Both the position numbers and the translations under genes were made by a program. From positions 117,589 through 181,588 of the IMG/VR virus record IMGVR_UViG_3300027754_000039: DNA of 64,000 nucleotides; one strand, given 5' to 3'. Source of the DNA: a virus. Shown here in pieces: positions 34,692-42,820 of this stretch; within the stretch, counting starts at the first letter, position 1, and the number at the start of each line of letters is the position of its first letter. Under the pieces are notes generated by a model. The model ran no database searches, was not told where the DNA came from, and was given only the letters and a program-made list of their open reading frames with translations.

Positions 34692-34692
34692 G

Positions 34693-35043
34693 TTATTTAT
34701 TTTTAAATAAAATTATTCCTCCTGTTAATGTAAGCCCAACTCCAATAGCACCAATACCATAGTTAAGAGCTAAATCTTTTGATAAGCTATATCCATTATA
34801 ACCATTAGGTAAATTTCGATTAATTCTTGATCTTTCCAACCAATAATTAATAGCACTGAACATTACACCTGACGCTAAAATCAAAGCTCCATTAGTGCGT
34901 AGCTCGTTAGGGTTTCTAATGTGTAAATTAATTTCACGAGTTTCGTTACCACGACTTAACATGTAAACCTTTGTCGAGTCCAACCCTCCAGCTTTACAAT
35001 ATAAAGTGGATAGGATAAATGCTGATATTAATATTTTTTTCAT
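34693..35043 (-). CDS. Small exported/membrane protein, 116 aa, leaderless
   Basis: Signal-like N-terminus (MKKILISAFILSTLYCKAGG) and two further hydrophobic helices (GALILASGVMFSAINYWL and GIGAIGVGLTLTGGIILF). The promoter's -7 ends 4 nt before the ATG. Confidence 0.6.
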   Translation of the reverse strand: MKKILISAFILSTLYCKAGGLDSTKVYMLSRGNETREINLHIRNPNELRTNGALILASGVMFSAINYWLERSRINRNLPNGYNGYSLSKDLALNYGIGAIGVGLTLTGGIILFKNK

Positions 35044-35047
35044 TTCT

Positions 35048-35079
35048 TTAAAATAAGTATTTCATTTGTATCTACCAAA
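35048..35079 (-). promoter_or_regulatory. Bacteroidetes-type promoter (leaderless gene)
   Basis: TTTGGTA (TTTG 35076-35079), 20-bp spacer, TATTTTAA at 35048-35055, then AGAA and ATG at 35043. Confidence 0.75.
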
Positions 35080-35080
35080 T

Positions 35081-35293
35081 TTATTTTACATCATTGTCAA
35101 TCCAACGCATTGATTTGTATAATTGCAATTCTAATAAGTCTAATAGGTAGTCTCTGATTTCTTCATACTCCCAACCTTCTTCAAGCATATCTTCCGTAAT
35201 CTTACTGATACTGAATTTTAATTCGATTAATGCTGTTTGGTTTATTAAGCTTTCAATTCGCTCTGTAGTGTGTTTGTCTAATCTCTTGTCCAT
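35081..35293 (-). CDS. Unknown helical protein, 70 aa
   Basis: MDKRLDKHTTERIESLINQT start taken at 35293, because the longer frame would overlap the previous gene by 59 nt and lacks the usual A/T-rich leader. Helical, acidic, Trp-containing (EGWEYEEIRDYLLDLLELQL). Confidence 0.52.
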   Translation of the reverse strand: MDKRLDKHTTERIESLINQTALIELKFSISKITEDMLEEGWEYEEIRDYLLDLLELQLYKSMRWIDNDVK

Positions 35294-35303
35294 AATATTA
35301 TTT

Positions 35304-35648
35304 TTATTTATCAAATCCAACAATTCCAAATTCAACTTCTTTACAAAACCCTTTTTCAACAAGGGTAGAATATTCTTGAGCTAACCACCAAGCTTGCAAC
35401 CTATCAACTTCTGCATGCATCTCTTCACGAATCTCTTCTCTGGCCATCATAGCAAATGTATAACCAGTTATGGACTTGGTCATCTCGTTGAGTTCTCCTG
35501 CTGTCCATTTGCGATTGTTAATAGCTTTTGTTATGTTCTCTTTCATCCGCGCAACAACCTTATCGTTATGTGCATACATTTCTTTACTGAATGGACGAGT
35601 GATAGTAACTCCATACTGCTCACCTAATACTTTTACTTTTGTTGCCAT
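35304..35648 (-). CDS. Unknown protein, 114 aa
   Basis: MATKVKVLGEQYGVTITRPF start; mainly helical with a WWLAQEYSTLVEKGF segment. No motif recognised. Confidence 0.55.
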   Translation of the reverse strand: MATKVKVLGEQYGVTITRPFSKEMYAHNDKVVARMKENITKAINNRKWTAGELNEMTKSITGYTFAMMAREEIREEMHAEVDRLQAWWLAQEYSTLVEKGFCKEVEFGIVGFDK

Positions 35649-35652
35649 AATA

Positions 35653-35757
35653 TTATTTTTTAAGTATTAAAATTAATTTTAAAAAGCCGGCCATTATATA
35701 CAGCGCAGCTACTGCAACAGCTACTACTATTGCAATATTATATAGTTTCTTTTCCAT
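35653..35757 (-). CDS. Small membrane peptide, 34 aa
   Basis: MEKKLYNIAIVVAVAVAALY and MAGFLKLILILKK: one long hydrophobic helix with Lys at both ends. Its start lies inside the last 20 nt of the upstream gene, which suggests coupling. Confidence 0.48.
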   Translation of the reverse strand: MEKKLYNIAIVVAVAVAALYIMAGFLKLILILKK

Positions 35758-36133
35758 TGTTTTTACAGATTTCTATTAGTTTATCTAGACAAGCTTGTTC
35801 TGCTTCTTCATAGGTTTTTGCCCATCTATAACTATACTCACTAAGTTCCTCATCTAACCTATAAACATGAACTTTATACAAAAGAGTTAAGTCATCTGCA
35901 CGTTTATCTGCATAAACAGAGTGGTAAAGTTCATGTTTCTCTCTAAAAAACTTGAAAGCTTGTTGGTAGAGTGGTGCTAAGATGTAATCAAATTCTTGTG
36001 CATTTTCTTGATTTTTGCATTCTTCTATTCTTAACAGAATGTGCTTTAAATCATGTTTTGCTAAGCAAGGTTCATCAAATCCTAACTCTTTTAAAGCTAA
36101 GGCTTGTATGTATGTTATAAATTCATTTTCCAT
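35738..36133 (-). CDS. Unknown helical protein, 131 aa
   Basis: Helical and acidic (KHDLKHILLRIEECKNQENA; FFREKHELYHSVYADKRADD). Own promoter at 36168-36199, with a ~35-nt leader. Function unknown. Confidence 0.55.
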   Translation of the reverse strand: MENEFITYIQALALKELGFDEPCLAKHDLKHILLRIEECKNQENAQEFDYILAPLYQQAFKFFREKHELYHSVYADKRADDLTLLYKVHVYRLDEELSEYSYRWAKTYEEAEQACLDKLIEICKNNGKETI

Positions 36134-36167
36134 ATTATAAGTCCAAAAGTTTTAATTATTTATATTG

Positions 36168-36199
36168 TTAATTTAAGTATTTCATTTGTATGTACCAAA
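36168..36199 (-). promoter_or_regulatory. Bacteroidetes-type promoter
   Basis: TTTGGTA (TTTG 36196-36199), 20-bp spacer, TAAATTAA at 36168-36175. Confidence 0.72.
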
Positions 36200-36200
36200 T

Positions 36201-36776
36201 TTATTTTTTAAGTGTTATCGATCCTCCCTTACTACACGCCATACAATAATAACCAGCCCAAGTGCTATGATGTTTAACCTTCATTCCACGCTGATTGCAA
36301 TTCGGACACACACCTTGCAGCGTAGTCGAGTTCGAGTTTAAAACTCGCTTCAGTCGCTCCGCGTTTCGTTGCATGTAACTCTTTTGCTGCGGTACACTTT
36401 TTTGCGGTAAAACTTTTGCAGTTGCGTTTGATACAGAACCCACGAATACATTTGATTGCGGCGGTGGCGCAGCCGGCAGTGCATGCGCGTGTTGCTCGGC
36501 GCGGCGTTCGGTTCGACGAAATTTTGCATTGCCTTTGTAGAACAATCCTTGCGAAGCCTTCACAGCTGCAAGCAGCATGGTCATTTCTTCCACACTCAAT
36601 TCAATTTCTTTTTCAGGGTGAAATGCACATTTTCTCACGACTTCCCATTGCTCATCGGTCACCAAATCCACATCAAGTTTGCGAATAAATAAATGACCTC
36701 CTTTAGGCGAGGCAATTCCAACACCAGCAGACTCGATAGAATCCATCCAGCGATTTGTTATTTTACATACAGCCAT
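36201..36776 (-). CDS. Zinc-ribbon protein of foreign composition, 191 aa
   Basis: C-terminal zinc ribbon CPNCNQRG ... YYCMACSKG (~160-185); N-terminal domain has alternating charged helices; the middle is Ala/Pro/Gln-rich. Between about 36300 and 36620 the gene is visibly richer in G/C, with runs such as gcggtggcgcagccgg on the plus strand, unlike its neighbours. This suggests recent transfer. Probably nucleic-acid binding. Confidence 0.65.
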   Translation of the reverse strand: MAVCKITNRWMDSIESAGVGIASPKGGHLFIRKLDVDLVTDEQWEVVRKCAFHPEKEIELSVEEMTMLLAAVKASQGLFYKGNAKFRRTERRAEQHAHALPAAPPPQSNVFVGSVSNATAKVLPQKSVPQQKSYMQRNAERLKRVLNSNSTTLQGVCPNCNQRGMKVKHHSTWAGYYCMACSKGGSITLKK

Positions 36777-36777
36777 A

Positions 36778-37020
36778 CTATTTACATTTTAAATAAATAC
36801 ATTCCATTCCATTGCCATCGGTAAATTCTTCCGTAATGATATATCCTAATTGAGATCTTGTTGATAAATTGAAATTTGCAATTTCTTCATCAAGCGCTTT
36901 TTGTTCCATTGCGTAAATGCAAAATTCTCGATAATCAACTTCATCATTTTCAGTCCACCCACTATAAGATTCATTAACTTCTGCTATGTGCGCTATACAC
37001 GCTTCTAAAATTTCTTCCAT
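36778..37020 (-). CDS. Unknown acidic protein, 80 aa
   Basis: Start MEEILEACIAHIAEVNESYS chosen at 37020 because the bases before it (CTAAAAAAC) match the leader of the next gene; an ATG 30 nt further up is possible. Acidic with one Trp-rich turn (YSGWTENDEVDY). No motif. Confidence 0.52.
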   Translation of the reverse strand: MEEILEACIAHIAEVNESYSGWTENDEVDYREFCIYAMEQKALDEEIANFNLSTRSQLGYIITEEFTDGNGMECIYLKCK

Positions 37021-37084
37021 GTTTTTTAGTTTTAGTTTTTTAATTATCAATTGATTAAATATACGTTAAAAAATTGCGTAATCC

Positions 37085-37270
37085 TTAAGATATATACTCT
37101 TCATAAATTTCCCTTAATCCATCTTCATCAATAATGAATGGATTCTCATCAGAACATAATCCAAATCTTCCATTATCATAACACATAAATTTATCTACTT
37201 CGAATTGCTCTATTTGAAATCCGTTTTCAATTAATTTTGCTAATACTTGTTCTGTTGTCATATTTTTCAT
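37085..37270 (-). CDS. Unknown acidic protein, 61 aa
   Basis: MKNMTTEQVLAKLIENGFQI start, acidic end (DGLREIYEEYIS). The five nucleotides between it and the next gene suggest one operon behind the boxed promoter at 37458. Confidence 0.52.
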   Translation of the reverse strand: MKNMTTEQVLAKLIENGFQIEQFEVDKFMCYDNGRFGLCSDENPFIIDEDGLREIYEEYIS

Positions 37271-37275
37271 GTTTT

Positions 37276-37422
37276 TTAGTTTGAAAATTCTTTTGTAATT
37301 AATTCGAGCCCTTTTGCATATTGCGCTTCAGTACAGTTACCAACAAGACGCATGGCATCTAAAATAAATTTTGCGTCTTTTTTAGTGGGCGCAGATTCCA
37401 CCATTGCTTTTATCTTTTTCAT
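37276..37422 (-). CDS. Small helical protein, 48 aa
   Basis: MKKIKAMVESAPTKKDAKFI then LDAMRLVGNCTEAQYAKGLE; helical, basic. First gene behind boxed promoter A, ~35 nt after its -7 element. Confidence 0.5.
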   Translation of the reverse strand: MKKIKAMVESAPTKKDAKFILDAMRLVGNCTEAQYAKGLELITKEFSN

Positions 37423-37457
37423 AGTATGTTGTTTTACATATAGGAATTACCTATACA

Positions 37458-37570
37458 TAAATTTAAGTAATTAATTGCCAATTACCAAATAGTAGCGAAA
37501 GATAATTGACTTGAGAATCAAGGAGTTACGAAATAGCGGTATAACCTTTTGACACTCAATTGGATACATT
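37458..37570 (-). promoter_or_regulatory. Boxed promoter A (tandem TTGAnnnTCAA operators)
   Basis: TAAATTTATG -7 (37458-37465), 20-bp spacer, TTTGGTA -33 (TTTG 37486-37489). Dyad box TTGATTCTCAA at 37511-37521 begins exactly 22 bp beyond the -33, and a second box TTGAGTGTCAA is at 37549-37559. Drives 37422 and downstream small genes. Confidence 0.75.
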
Positions 37571-37985
37571 TGCGGCATTCTATAACCGCCTATCATCCCT
37601 AGAGTGTATTAAGGTATTGACCCGGGGAAGATCGACTGTGTACGGGGTGTATTTGAAGGTGGGTTTTCATGGTCTATATGTCATTGATACTTAAGTGGTT
37701 ATAAAGACGTAATGTATTGATACTCAATAGGTTGCGTGATTTCCATTATATAAAGGCCTGGGTTGGGGGAAGAAATAGCCCGCAGATTGTTCAGATTTTA
37801 TTTGGTAGTTTGAAAAATTTTACTATGAGAAGACCGGCGCGGTTTACCATAGGTCGTTCTATAGCTAGCGCCAGTAAATTAAATTTATTGCATTGGGCTT
37901 AGGCAAAGAGCCTAAGGGGAGTTATAAGGGCACCTTATCCTCCCAAAACCAGGTCTATATGAAAAAACTTATTGTCTCAATTGAT
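37571..37985. other. Structured non-coding region with two more operator boxes
   Basis: About 415 bp without a credible gene. Two further TTGATACTYAA boxes lie at 37684-37694 and 37717-37727 with no recognisable promoter at the usual distance. Strong inverted repeats follow: cttaggc-N5-gcctaag near 37885-37915, and gggag-tt-ataagg-gca-ccttat-c-ctccc near 37918-37947. It may encode a structured RNA or end the 38178 transcript. Confidence 0.45.
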
Positions 37986-38039
37986 ACGTGGTATAGGCCC
38001 CAGCGACCGAATATTTTCATTGGGTTTCAGTGATATTCA

Positions 38040-38202
38040 CCCTTGATTTACGGGGGTTGAAACCCTTGATATACTAGGGTTTTACGTGATTTACCCTTGA
38101 TCTATAGACTGATATCTAGGGAGTACCCTAGGTCTACACCCGTTAAACCCCTTGATTTACATAGGGTTTGTATAGGTCTACCCTAGGTTGATAACCCTTG
38201 AT
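38040..38202. repeat. Iterated CCCTTGAT motif cluster
   Basis: CCCTTGAT occurs at 38040, 38063, 38094, 38149 and 38195 (plus strand), mixed with AGGGTTT and two CCTAGGT strings; AAACCCT-N9-AGGGTTT forms a hairpin at about 38061-38083. The last copy is inside the 38178 gene. Iteron-like arrays often mark replication origins or regulator binding sites, but neither is shown here. Confidence 0.5.
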
Positions 38203-38633
38203 GCATCTCTATAAGGTTGCGCCATGATTCGAAATGCTGGATCCATACCTATATTGATGTAAGATGTCCAATGGCGTATCCATTCTGATTTGTATACTTG
38301 AGTAAATTCTCGAGTAGCTATATTGAGTTCTCGAGCTATATCGAGTCCTTTACTCCAAGCTTGATACTCTTGCTCTATAACTAGCGCTTGATCTGATTTG
38401 CTGTATCTATATATAGATAGTAGTTCACTATTAGAGCATTGAGTATGCCCCGCTTCGTGTAATAAAGCGCATAGTAACTTTTGAGTATGCGTGTATTGTT
38501 TAGGAGCGTGTATTGTGTCTGTATCTGTATCTAAATAATAAGAGCTGGAATCGTATTTTACAGAGTAGCCCCGGGAAGAGAGATACTTCTCTATTCTTCC
38601 CTGAGCAATTTTAAAGTCTATGATATTAAACAT
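38178..38633 (-). CDS. Small zinc metallopeptidase-like protein
   Basis: 151 residues with HEAGH at 59-63 (ALLHEAGHTQCSN), the HExxH zinc motif, and a distal EQEYQAWSKG that could supply the third ligand (ExxxA). Resembles short ImmA/SprT-like metallopeptidases in size. Overlaps the VWA gene by 8 nt, so it is translated with it. Confidence 0.7.
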   Translation of the reverse strand: MFNIIDFKIAQGRIEKYLSSRGYSVKYDSSSYYLDTDTDTIHAPKQYTHTQKLLCALLHEAGHTQCSNSELLSIYRYSKSDQALVIEQEYQAWSKGLDIARELNIATREFTQVYKSEWIRHWTSYINIGMDPAFRIMAQPYRDASRVINLG

Positions 38634-40797
38634 TACGAACGAATAATTTATTCAATGATAATGATAATTGAGTTAAGTTATTGATGTCAATCATTTCTGC
38701 ATTCTTACCATACATTTCTTGAAAACGTATACGAGAACGATCCAAACCATAATTGCTGTCTGATACAAAATAGGATAACACCTTGATGCCATTCTTACGC
38801 ATTTTGTCTACTTGTGCTTTGGTATGCTTAATAGCATAGTCACCACCGTATTGGATATTTTGATCTGAGTATCCTGGCTCACCGTCTGATATATTAATGA
38901 AGTACATTTCTTTACCATTAGCCGATGCAATAACCTCTTTCATAACAGCTTGAAAGCATAACCCTTCAGGAGTGGATCCACTACAACATACTGCATAAGC
39001 CTTATGTCTAAATTGCTCGAACTTATCTTTACGTGAATCATATACAACCCACATCAAAGGAGTTTGATTACCATAATTACCCATTGTACCTCTTGCGGAT
39101 ATAACTACATCCATAGATGATATCATTGATGCTGCTTTGGCAATGGCTATTGAAGTTTTCATTGAAGCTTCCCATTTAGATCCATGCATTGATCCTGACG
39201 CATCCACTGATATATGTATTAGTGAAGGAGTCACTGTATTGTGTATAGTTTGAGTAAATACATGATCATTACCAAAGCCTAATTCTGCAACCAATCTTCT
39301 GTCAATGCGACCTGTTTCCATTCTTGTTGTCTTAAGAGTTCTATCTTCATCACGCGTCTTTAAACGCTTACCTAATAGTGTACCTAGAACAATACCTTCA
39401 GCAACATAATCTTTACCCCAACCATTGGTAATATTAGCTTTATATTCTTCTGGGTCTTGAGCTTGAGAACCTAACAGGTCAGAATCAATTAAATTCTTAT
39501 TAATTCCTTTAACTACTGTGCAATTAGTTCTATTTCCATTATGTCTATTGCTAGTGTCATTTGGAATATCGCCACCCACAGACTCCAAAGTCATATTAGA
39601 TTCAGCAGCGGCATTTACTTTATTAGCTTCTGACTTAGATAGTGATTTCTTTTTAATCTTACCATCTAAAAAGTCTTTTTGCTTTTGTATAGCGTCTGCT
39701 AAATCCTTAGCCTTTTTAGCCTGCTTAGGATCTACCTTACCTTGTTGTGCTTGAGCGTCACCGCCATCTTCAGATGTACTCTCTCCCTGCATATCCATAT
39801 TAGGATCTGCTCCTGCTCCACCCATTTCATCATTCTCATCTTCATTGATGTCAGCTCCGTTGCCACCATCTCCTGGATTTGTTTTATCTTCTTCTTCGGG
39901 CTGACCGTCCCCAGGACCACTGCCTTGAATTCTATCCAACCCACCAATGTCATTACAAATAGCTTTGAATACCTCGCCGGCTACTTCAAATACTGCAGAG
40001 GTAGACTTAAGGCGAGAGATATCTCGAATATTAATAAGATCCCATATCTCTTGCAATGCTGGTAGAGTATTAAGCTGTCTATTAGGATTGGCAAAGTTAA
40101 CAATATGGAATATGTAATCATCCCAGGTGCGTTCACATTTCACTCCACTAAGCAATGCCTCGTCTATTTCCTTGGCATTGAAATACTTATCATACAAGGC
40201 TTTGTAATAACCTTGATACCCAGGAGCCGAATCATACACAAATCTATCTATACGTCTATCCTCAATAATATTAACTAGATCTTTAATCTTAGGTGCTACG
40301 TCATATCCGTCACAGACTTGTCCCGGAAAGTAATTAGTATGCCATTCCTTCATTCTTTCTATAAAGCTAGAGGAAGTTAATAAATTTGTTTTAGTGACAG
40401 TGAAATCGGTTAAGGCAATATGACTACCTTCGTGTAATGCTAATCCTACAGTGGCGTCAAATTCTTTCTCATCCAATTTAGCTGAGATAACTACTTGCTT
40501 ACCGTCCGTATAGGATTGGTTACCTGAAGAATACATAACCTTAATGTCATCCTTATTGGTTACAATTCTAACGAAGTTACCTATTGCTCTTTTATAAGCA
40601 GCTAGCTTAACAATATTCACGGTAGCTTTTTCCTTAATGGAAAGACTGTCATCCTTTGCTAGGAAATCGTCATCCAACCAAAAGCTGGAATTGGAATAGG
40701 TTGATTTATAAGGACTTTTATACCCCGAAGAGTAATACCCTGATGTCCATTTATTTACTTGCTTAGTAAGGGCCTTGGTGCTAAATTTCTTTGCCAT
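38626..40797 (-). CDS. VWA-domain protein, CobT/CoxE-like
   Basis: 723 residues. N-terminal part (~1-290) contains ALHEGSHIA (H122ExxH126, a metallopeptidase-like site); ~300-400 is a Gly/Asp/Glu-rich linker (many DGGN and GGAGAD units); the C-terminal VWA domain (~525-723) has the MIDAS motif HISVDASGSM (Asp532) and ends in KLFVRNV. Such VWA proteins act with MoxR/CobS-type AAA+ ATPases as metal-chelatase-like or chaperone machines; the partner ATPase is the next gene upstream. Boxed promoter B drives it. Confidence 0.8.
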   Translation of the reverse strand: MAKKFSTKALTKQVNKWTSGYYSSGYKSPYKSTYSNSSFWLDDDFLAKDDSLSIKEKATVNIVKLAAYKRAIGNFVRIVTNKDDIKVMYSSGNQSYTDGKQVVISAKLDEKEFDATVGLALHEGSHIALTDFTVTKTNLLTSSSFIERMKEWHTNYFPGQVCDGYDVAPKIKDLVNIIEDRRIDRFVYDSAPGYQGYYKALYDKYFNAKEIDEALLSGVKCERTWDDYIFHIVNFANPNRQLNTLPALQEIWDLINIRDISRLKSTSAVFEVAGEVFKAICNDIGGLDRIQGSGPGDGQPEEEDKTNPGDGGNGADINEDENDEMGGAGADPNMDMQGESTSEDGGDAQAQQGKVDPKQAKKAKDLADAIQKQKDFLDGKIKKKSLSKSEANKVNAAAESNMTLESVGGDIPNDTSNRHNGNRTNCTVVKGINKNLIDSDLLGSQAQDPEEYKANITNGWGKDYVAEGIVLGTLLGKRLKTRDEDRTLKTTRMETGRIDRRLVAELGFGNDHVFTQTIHNTVTPSLIHISVDASGSMHGSKWEASMKTSIAIAKAASMISSMDVVISARGTMGNYGNQTPLMWVVYDSRKDKFEQFRHKAYAVCCSGSTPEGLCFQAVMKEVIASANGKEMYFINISDGEPGYSDQNIQYGGDYAIKHTKAQVDKMRKNGIKVLSYFVSDSNYGLDRSRIRFQEMYGKNAEMIDINNLTQLSLSLNKLFVRNV

Positions 40798-40821
40798 ATC
40801 TTATATATTAATGTCTATTCA

Positions 40822-40918
40822 TAAATTTAAGTATTTACTTTCTAAATTCCTAATCTTTTCGAAAGATTTACGGCTTGATACTCAATGAGTTATAAGTCAT
40901 TGATACTTAAGTAGTTAC
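40822..40918 (-). promoter_or_regulatory. Boxed promoter B
   Basis: -7 TAAATTTATG (40822-40829), 20-bp spacer, TTAG (40850-40853). Operator dyads at 40875-40885 (22 bp from -33) and 40900-40910. An inverted repeat AATCTTTCGAAAAGATT surrounds the -33. Drives the VWA gene at 40797. Confidence 0.78.
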
Positions 40919-40925
40919 GGTATAT

Positions 40926-40950
40926 AAGGAAAGGGGGTGCAACACCCCCA
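40926..40950 (-). terminator. Rho-independent terminator of the AAA+ gene
   Basis: GGGGGTG-TTG-CACCCCC then TTTCCTT on the minus strand, 20 nt after the stop of the gene at 40969. It separates the ATPase gene from boxed promoter B. Confidence 0.8.
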
Positions 40951-40968
40951 CTCCAACCATAAAAAATA

Positions 40969-42105
40969 TTATTTTGCTATATCGTCTGCTCCGAATAAAT
41001 CACTTTTGGTCTCTTCAGGATTAATACAATATTTTTGTACTATTTGTTTTACATAGGTACGCTCCGAGTCAACTCCTCCATCCTCGCTAAAGAAAGGATA
41101 TATACCAACCTCAGCGGCTTCTGTCAAACTAAACCCATCATATATTAATGATGTCAACTCCACAGCAGCACGAGTGGATAGCGAGTTAGTCAATTTAGGA
41201 TTAGATGACTTACACTCCTTACGAGTTTGAGAAGCGATCTCTGCAATTGCTTGCACAGCTTCTGTCTGCGCTGCTGGATACTTCATCTTTAATAAAGCGA
41301 ATTCCATTTGCTCATCTAATTGATCCATTTCAATAGTGATGAATCGATCCTGCAACGCTCTATCCATTACACGAGTGGAAGTATACTCATTACCTACGTT
41401 TGCTGTGGCAATGAAACTCACACCTGGTGCTACCTTAATAGTCGGAGCTCCGTCTTTTTCATCAAGGCGTAAATACCTTTGATTAAGATCCAATACAGTC
41501 ATTAAGATGTTCCAAGCTTCAGGATGAGCTCTAGATAATTCATCTAACAGGATGACTGCATTTTCTGTCTGGATTGCTTTAACGAATAATGACTCCGCAA
41601 AGTAAGTACCATCTTCTTTTGAGAAGTGAGTATTACCTATCAAGGTAGCACGCGGATCTTGAGTGGCGCCTAAGTTAAAATAAAAGTCTGGACGCTCCAA
41701 TGCACTAACTAAATACTTAGCGGCCATTGTCTTACCTGTTCCTGCAGGACCTGTCATCATGATATTCCTACCACGCATTGCTGAGCGTACAAGATATTTC
41801 CATTTCAGGTCACTCATGATTAACTGCTCCGGCTTAAGACCAGTGGAGGCGTGGATGAATGTTTTCATTACATCATGCTCGCTATTAGCAGCTATCAATT
41901 CCACAGGAGTGTCTACCTGTGCTTGCATTGCGCTGGTCGCAAATGCCCATTCATTGGTTACATTATCCAATACTAATTGTGCTCCCTTTTCTGCCGCTGC
42001 ACGTCTAAGTGAGCGATCAATTTGGTTAGACACATCCTTACCTTCAGCGGTAATGGCTTTCAAAAAACGACCTTCTTGGGTCACGGTTGCAATTGTTACT
42101 TTCAT
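40969..42105 (-). CDS. AAA+ ATPase, MoxR/CobS-like
   Basis: 378 residues. Walker A GPAGTGKT at 119-126 (NIMMTGPAGTGKTMAAKYLV), Walker B VILLDELSRAHPEAWN at ~185, sensor region SFIATANVGNEYTSTRVMDR with arginine finger RALQDRF. N-terminal ~95 residues form an adaptor domain. CobS-like ATPases are frequent in T4-like cyanophages and pair with VWA (CobT-like) proteins; together with 38626 it likely remodels a target protein. Boxed promoter C drives it. Confidence 0.85.
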   Translation of the reverse strand: MKVTIATVTQEGRFLKAITAEGKDVSNQIDRSLRRAAAEKGAQLVLDNVTNEWAFATSAMQAQVDTPVELIAANSEHDVMKTFIHASTGLKPEQLIMSDLKWKYLVRSAMRGRNIMMTGPAGTGKTMAAKYLVSALERPDFYFNLGATQDPRATLIGNTHFSKEDGTYFAESLFVKAIQTENAVILLDELSRAHPEAWNILMTVLDLNQRYLRLDEKDGAPTIKVAPGVSFIATANVGNEYTSTRVMDRALQDRFITIEMDQLDEQMEFALLKMKYPAAQTEAVQAIAEIASQTRKECKSSNPKLTNSLSTRAAVELTSLIYDGFSLTEAAEVGIYPFFSEDGGVDSERTYVKQIVQKYCINPEETKSDLFGADDIAK

Positions 42106-42137
42106 ATTTTTTATTTTTATGGTTAATTCCTTCTTCT

Positions 42138-42235
42138 TAAATTTAAGTATTTAATTCCTTATATCCTAATCTTTAGGCAAATTAAATGCCTTAGTACTCA
42201 ATGAGTTATATAACCCATTGGTTATCAATTAGTTA
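42138..42235 (-). promoter_or_regulatory. Boxed promoter C
   Basis: -7 TAAATTTAAG (42138-42145), 20-bp spacer, TTAG (42166-42169), box TTGAGTACTAA at 42191-42201 (22 bp away) and box at 42218-42228, 27 bp apart. The distal box overlaps the stop of the 42229 gene. Confidence 0.75.
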
Positions 42236-42690
42236 TTTTTTCTAAAGGCATAGCAAGACCAATATTTGGATCCTACTGCCTTATATTGCGCTTGGCTATA
42301 TAAATTAGATCTAGACCAATCCTGATTAATGTGACCCACTGTCATATTAGCTAACATATCACTGTCAATAGTGGTAATTTTATTACCTGTTCTTGCAAAC
42401 ACCTTAAACCAATAATCCGAACCTGCCGGCTTGAATTCTATTGTTTGTAAAGCACCTTTTTGAAAATTAGTAAACAAATCTAATGCATTAGCCCATTGTA
42501 TTTTATTAAATCTTACAAAACCTAAATCATCTACTACGGTCAAACCTCCTTTGGTTTTAACTATTGCTCTATATGAGCCTTTGCGGCCTTGAATATTGTC
42601 AACTCGAGCTCTTTGTATTTCTGGAGTTACTACTACTAATTCCGGGGTTGTATATTCCGGGTTGAATGGGGTGGTTTTCATCTTTTTCAT
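42229..42690 (-). CDS. Unknown protein, 153 aa
   Basis: Starts MKKMKTTPFNPEYTTPELVV; contains GRKGSYRAIVKTKGGLTVVD and KPAGSDYWFKVFARTGN, a beta-rich fold of two similar halves. No family recognised. Own boxed promoter D. Confidence 0.55.
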   Translation of the reverse strand: MKKMKTTPFNPEYTTPELVVVTPEIQRARVDNIQGRKGSYRAIVKTKGGLTVVDDLGFVRFNKIQWANALDLFTNFQKGALQTIEFKPAGSDYWFKVFARTGNKITTIDSDMLANMTVGHINQDWSRSNLYSQAQYKAVGSKYWSCYAFRKNN

Positions 42691-42716
42691 ATGTCTTATT
42701 TATTAATGTCTATACA

Positions 42717-42820
42717 TAAAGTTAAGTATTTAATTCCTATAATCCTAATCATTTGACAAAATAAGGCCATTGAGTATCAAGGAGTTACAGAAATCTGCAT
42801 CTTATTGAGTATCAATAAGT
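42717..42820 (-). promoter_or_regulatory. Boxed promoter D
   Basis: -7 TAACTTTATG (42717-42724), 20-bp spacer, TTAG (42745-42748), boxes TTGATACTCAA at 42770-42780 and 42805-42815 (35 bp apart, wider than the usual 27). Drives the gene at 42690. Confidence 0.75.

Noticed and set aside
37717-37902. Plus-strand 61-codon frame in the repeat-rich spacer
   Set aside because: No start context or promoter, and the frame crosses operator boxes and inverted repeats; low-complexity basic product.
39742-40065. Plus-strand 107-codon frame opposite the VWA gene
   Set aside because: Cys/Ile-rich product that mirrors the Gly/Asp-rich linker of the real gene.
38626-42105. Cobalamin biosynthesis (cobS/cobT) annotation taken literally
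   Set aside because: The AAA+ and VWA domains are shared by many chaperone-like pairs, and no other cobalamin gene is present, so a biosynthetic role is not supported.
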